Below are positions 59,981 to 64,000 of a DNA stretch of 64,000 nt, piece by piece. This DNA is from Luscinia megarhynchos (Eukaryota > Chordata > Aves > Passeriformes > Turdidae): contig CM067592.1 of assembly GCA_034336665.1 (NCBI GenBank), positions 39,311,889 to 39,375,888 of the forward strand. Direction: 5' to 3'. The notes below the pieces were generated by a model. It saw nothing but the letters and a program-made list of their open reading frames with translations, searched no databases and was not told the DNA's origin. The position numbers and the translations under genes were made by a program. Every line of letters begins with the position of its first letter. Within the stretch, counting starts at the first letter, position 1.

Positions 59981-62694
59981 GAAGGCAGGTAAGCGCCTAC
60001 AAAGCAAAGTTTTTTTGTACTGAAACATTTTTTGAACCTTGTTTCTTTTACTAAGGGAAATATTTGCTTAAACAAGCCTCTGTTAAACTTCTACCCCACC
60101 AGAGCTGTCTAAACCTTGAGAAATTCTACTGAGACCTTTCTAACAGGTTCAAAATCAAGTGATCAGACTTTCATCCCCCGGCAGACAGCACAAGTTACTC
60201 TTTTCTTTTGAAAGCAGGAAGACAAAAACAGAGTATATACCTTTAATTATCATTCTTGAAGAAAGGCCAGTGGAACATTTTGATTGGGTTCTGTATATTT
60301 GGTGTGCTTTAAAAATGTGATTTAAAAGGAATTCTAGAGTTAATTTCCTTATTGTTACTAACTTGCAAGAACACAAATAATATACTTCACAGAGGAAACT
60401 GGGCAAATTGTATTAAATATCATTAAAATGCATTAAAACTCATTAACAGAATTTCTTTTTGACATCTTACCTTGCCTGTATTTTAGGAAAGTATTACTGC
60501 AAGCACTGAATTGTTAAAGATCAGGAGACAGCATGCACTGTGGTTTTCTGCTACACCTAAGTGGAAGTTGAATAAACCAGTCAAGACGCAAAACTGTTTA
60601 ATTCCACTGCTTTAGTAAGTTTAATATCAAAAGAAGAATTAGATACAAGTAAGTACTTGCCTGAAAGCATTTCATCAATATACAATATGTCTGGAAATTT
60701 GAGGGCTAGTTCTCAATTCAGATAATGAAGTTGACAGAGGCAAAAGTGCTGAATTACACATCATATTACTGTGTGACTTCCTGCTGACTTAAAGAATAGA
60801 TGTGATATTGACCTATCTAATATTAGGGGGATTTTTAATATATGCATCTCCCAGTACCTCTAAGAGTTGCTGATATCTACTTATTTAGTATTGACAGAAA
60901 GGCAATATGTAGAGCATTTATTTAAGCCTGTTTCTTCCCTAACTGCCATTTTAGCCTTCACCTTCCACTGTTTCTTTAGTAAGTCACAAAATTCTGATTT
61001 TTCCACGCCACTCTTAAAAAAATAAGATAATTTAGAACAAAAATAAAAGACAGCAGCATGAGATCAAAACATGGAATTCCTCATCCAAAAATATGATTCT
61101 AGTCAACTAAAAAAAATAGCCTGGAAAAGGTTATAACAGAAGGTCAGGTGGAGTGACAGTTTCCCACACGATCTAAATAATGAATGAGTGCCTTCATGCT
61201 CCTTCTTGGTAACATTATAGTCACTGTGAGTATTCTTAGTCAGATCAGAGGTTCAAATAGCCTGAATCCCCCAGAACAGCTAGCTGCCTTCGGAAAACTG
61301 AGCATAAGATAAGTATACTTCCCTGCACTCATCTTGAACTGATTTCAAGCTTAGGTCAGAAGTGCAAGTTTAGCAGTTCTTTATTACTGTCAGTCTGTCC
61401 AGTTACTCTATTCTAGCTAAGATCTTTGTATTCCCTGTTTATAACAAAGTCTCCCAAAATTTTCTGGTGTTTTCTACAGAAGGCACAAAGTAAGTAAACT
61501 GGGCATGGATCTTCAGGCACTTGATGCAAGTAATAGTAGACTTGCAGACTGGTTCAAAGAGCAGCCTGACAGATTTAAGAAAAAAGAAAAAAAATGCTAG
61601 ATGCAGAAGATATTCTTCACGTCCACTTTCAGACAGTGTCAAGTATGAGAGAATGACCTAGATACAGATAACCACTGCTATTTATGTTAATTACAGTTTC
61701 ACAGTCATATATCTAGGTCTAATTACAGTATGATAATTAACTGAGAGTTAGAAGCTAGCTTATGTTTTTTCCCACAGAAGAAAATGACAGTGCCTAAGTG
61801 TGGATACTGTGAGAGCTAGGGAAAATTAATCCAGCTCTTTTCTCAGATAACACATAATCTCTCACAATATTCACCCAAAGTCTAGGAAACTCTTGGCTGA
61901 ACATACATACAGATATAGACATGGTCTTAAAATATACTTGTTAAAATGGTTCCATCAGTGTGAAACTTTCCATGGAATATATTCTGTGCTTCTACGGTTT
62001 GTGATTTCAGCTTCATGATAGAACTACCTGTAGAAAAACTTCTGCAGATGAAATAGCTGTCAATCGTGTGATCAAAAATATCTAACTCGCATAATCAATA
62101 AAAATTTGAGAAATTTTTAGTGACAGAGTCTACTTCAGTAATAAACCAAATGGTACAGTTCATCAAACCTAACATATTTTTCACTTTTCTTCAGAATTTT
62201 CCTTACACACTACTCAAGGCGTTTTCCAGGGCAAGCACAGAGTGCGACTCTTCACAACCTTAGGAGTTTCACAGGATGCATTTGTAACTACATGTTGCTA
62301 AAGTTACAATAAACTGTGCAAGTTAGTACAAATTGTTTGTGTTCAAAACAGTTGTCTGAGGATATATTCATGGTATTTTTTTGCAGAAAACACGACGTAG
62401 CATAAAACAAGGAAACAGAATAAGTCTTGAAAACCATGGCATTAATTTCAAGCAATGTTTACTACATTGAATATAAATGGTTTGTTAATTGCAAAATGCT
62501 GCTCCTGCTATGAGACTACACACATAAGAAAAGAAATTTATCCCCAGGTATTTATTCTTTAATTTTGTCGAAGATAATTTTGAACCATTGAGCATAAAGT
62601 TGTATAAATCACAGGTCTTCATAAGACTTCAGTAAGCCCAGAGCAGAGAAAACAAATCATCTGTTATGGGGTGTCCTCCTTGCTCGGCCAACTG
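59981..62694. other. Unique DNA
   Basis: No gene, transposon or RNA is recognised. Several gtaagt donors (60613-61494) lack a convincing matching acceptor and open frame. Confidence 0.5.
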
Positions 62695-62884
62695 TTTCAC
62701 TTTTGCAGACACATCTGAATTACTGCATTCAACTCTGGGGCCACCTGCACAAAAATAATCTCAGTCAGAGGAGCTCCAGGGGAAGGCCACAAGGATGATC
62801 TGAGGGCTGGAACATCTCTCCTGTGAAGTCAGGGTGAGAGATTGTGGTTTTTCAGCCCGGAGATGAAAATTCTGCAGGGAGACC
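62695..62884 (+). mobile_element. CR1 LINE, left half of a split copy
   Basis: Sense CR1: 'gaattactgcattcaactctggggcc', 'gaggagctccaggggaaggccacaaggatgatc', 'agggctggaacatctctcctgtgaag', 'tttcagcccggagatg', ending 'gggagacc'. The next colinear CR1 words ('ttacagcagcctttcagtacc') appear at 63543. Confidence 0.88.
62879..62884. repeat. Left target-site duplication GAGACC
   Basis: Identical to 63537-63542. The uninterrupted CR1 reading 'gggagaccttacagc' is restored when the LTR and one copy are removed. Confidence 0.92.
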
Positions 62885-63536
62885 TGTGGGAGTCCAGGGT
62901 GTTCCCCTGGCTTCCCTGGATGCCTTTAGAACCCCCTGGCAGGGGTCTCAGAGGCCCTGGAATGGTGCCCAGGGCTCCTGGGGACTGGACTTGAGTCCCT
63001 GGAAAAAATTACCAACATTGCAGGAAGAATTACAAGTCACGAAAAAAAAGTAGAGTATAAACTAGACTGTTAGAAGATAGAAACGTGATTTTTTAGAAAT
63101 GTTTATATTAGGGAGTTTGAAGCTAAGATGGAGGATTTTGGGCGTGGTATGTCTTTTCCTCCTTCTTTTTTGCTTTCTTCCATGTTGAATGCCAAGCTGG
63201 CATTCTTTGATTGGTCTGAGAGAGATTTGGACACTGTAATAAAATTGTCAGGTATTGGAAAGTAACTGTAAATATTAGATATGTAATTTGTAGTATATAA
63301 GATAAGACCTGCTCTCTGGCAGGTAGAATGTGCCCTGGATCGACGTGCTGAATAGACTGCTGTCAGCTAGAGAAAAAACTCCTTAGATAAGAAACAATAA
63401 ACAACCTTGAAAACCTCAGAAAACAGCCTCCCGCATTTTTCCTTGGCACTGGGGCTGGGAAAACCACGGACTTTAAACCACCAACATGTCCTGCTGTGAG
63501 GATCTCAGAATCAGGAGACCCTGGCAGACAGTGACA
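62885..63536 (+). mobile_element. Solo ERVK-like LTR in CR1
   Basis: A 652-bp unit from 'tgtgggagtccaggg' to 'ctggcagacagtgaca', with TG/CA ends. It is flanked by identical 6-bp target duplications GAGACC (62879-62884 and 63537-63542). A TATA box 'tatataag' lies at 63294-63301 and AATAAA at 63396-63401, about 95 bases apart and in + orientation, giving U3-R-U5 order. No proviral interior is present, so it is a solo LTR left by recombination between two LTRs. A 6-bp duplication is typical of class II (beta/alpharetrovirus-like, ERVK) elements. The perfect duplication suggests it is among the younger insertions in the window. Confidence 0.92.
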
Positions 63537-63542
63537 GAGACC
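63537..63542. repeat. Right target-site duplication GAGACC
   Basis: Right-hand partner of 62879-62884. CR1 sequence continues directly after it. Confidence 0.92.
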
Positions 63543-63868
63543 TTACAGCAGCCTTTCAGTACCTTGAGGGGGCTGCAAGAATGTTGGAGAGGGACTTTTT
63601 GCAGGGGTAGGAGTGACAAGATAACGGGGAATGGAGGGCAGTTTTAGATTATATACTAGGAAGAAATTCTCTGCTGTGAGGATGATAAGACATTAGAAGA
63701 GGTCGCCTAGAGGAAGTTGTGGGTGCCCCATTCCTGAAAGTGTTCAAGGCCAGGTTGGAATAACACTTTGAGCAACCTGGTCGAGTGGACGGCATCATTG
63801 CCCATGTCATGGGGGTTGGACTAGATGATATTTAAGTTCCCTTCCGAACCAATATTTCTATGGTTCTA
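63543..63868 (+). mobile_element. CR1 LINE, right half with 3' end
   Basis: Continues the CR1: 'ttacagcagcctttcagtacc', 'gggggctgcaagaatgttggagagggactttttgcagggg', 'gaggtcgcctagaggaagttgtgg', 'ttcaaggccaggttgga', 'ggttggactagatgatatttaagttcccttccgaacc', tail 'atttctatggttct'. It is a complete CR1 3' end. Confidence 0.93.
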
Positions 63869-64000
63869 ATAAGGCAGGTAGAGATGCAAGCAAGTAATCA
63901 TGGAGGACAGAAAAATGAAAACCTGACAGATACGTTTGCTCTGCAGTCATAGAAGGGCATGACAAGTAGACAAGACATTGCAAAGCATCAGCCTGCAGAA
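63869..64000. other. Unique DNA at window end
   Basis: Nothing recognised in the last 130 bases. Confidence 0.5.

Overview
This window looks like AT-rich, gene-poor nuclear DNA from a bird, most likely a songbird. The evidence is the repeat content. At least ten CR1 LINE fragments are present, several with the typical 3' end (reverse complement of TTCCAA...ATTCTATGATT). There are also several avian ERVL/ERVK-type long terminal repeats (LTRs) and small microsatellites. I see no rRNA, tRNA, CRISPR array, bacterial operon or complete protein-coding gene. Family names rest on my recognition of consensus-like sequence; no database was searched.

Layout. 1-2.7 kb is unique AT-rich DNA. 2.7-5.8 kb holds a CR1 fragment, an ERVL-type LTR fragment and a 737-bp LTR with an adjoining polypurine tract and a scrap of proviral interior. 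5.8-10.3 kb is unique. 10.26-13.19 kb is one old minus-strand CR1 copy split by two nested LTRs. 13.2-17.1 kb is unique and has one exon-like open frame. 17.1-20.5 kb is a dense cluster: a second copy of the 4.9-kb LTR in opposite orientation, then a CR1 split by a 1.9-kb LTR carrying a ~34-copy, ~30-bp minisatellite. 21.26-21.61 kb is a short LTR with an alpharetrovirus-like promoter layout. 23-59 kb is mostly unique DNA with CR1 copies at 23.1, 28.0, 38.4, 41.1 and 47.9 kb and an LTR at 53.3-54.3 kb. 59.1-60.0 kb holds a CR1 tail and an ERVL LTR. 62.7-63.9 kb is a CR1 interrupted by a clean solo LTR with a perfect 6-bp target-site duplication.

Genes. The only hints are short exon-like segments on the + strand. 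The best pair is 55069-55143 and 57827-57891. Both have good splice signals, their reading phases agree, and they end in a stop; together they would encode a charged, helix-like C-terminus of an unidentified protein. Chance occurrence is not excluded. If real, most of the window would be the giant introns of one gene.

The most notable features are the minisatellite-expanded LTR (18112-20012), with a 578-codon frame that is probably a by-product of the repeat, and the recurrent nesting of LTRs inside CR1 copies at three sites. Two others are the inverted pair of ~700-bp LTRs 11.5 kb apart and a compact group of CpG-bearing hairpins at 25069-25177.
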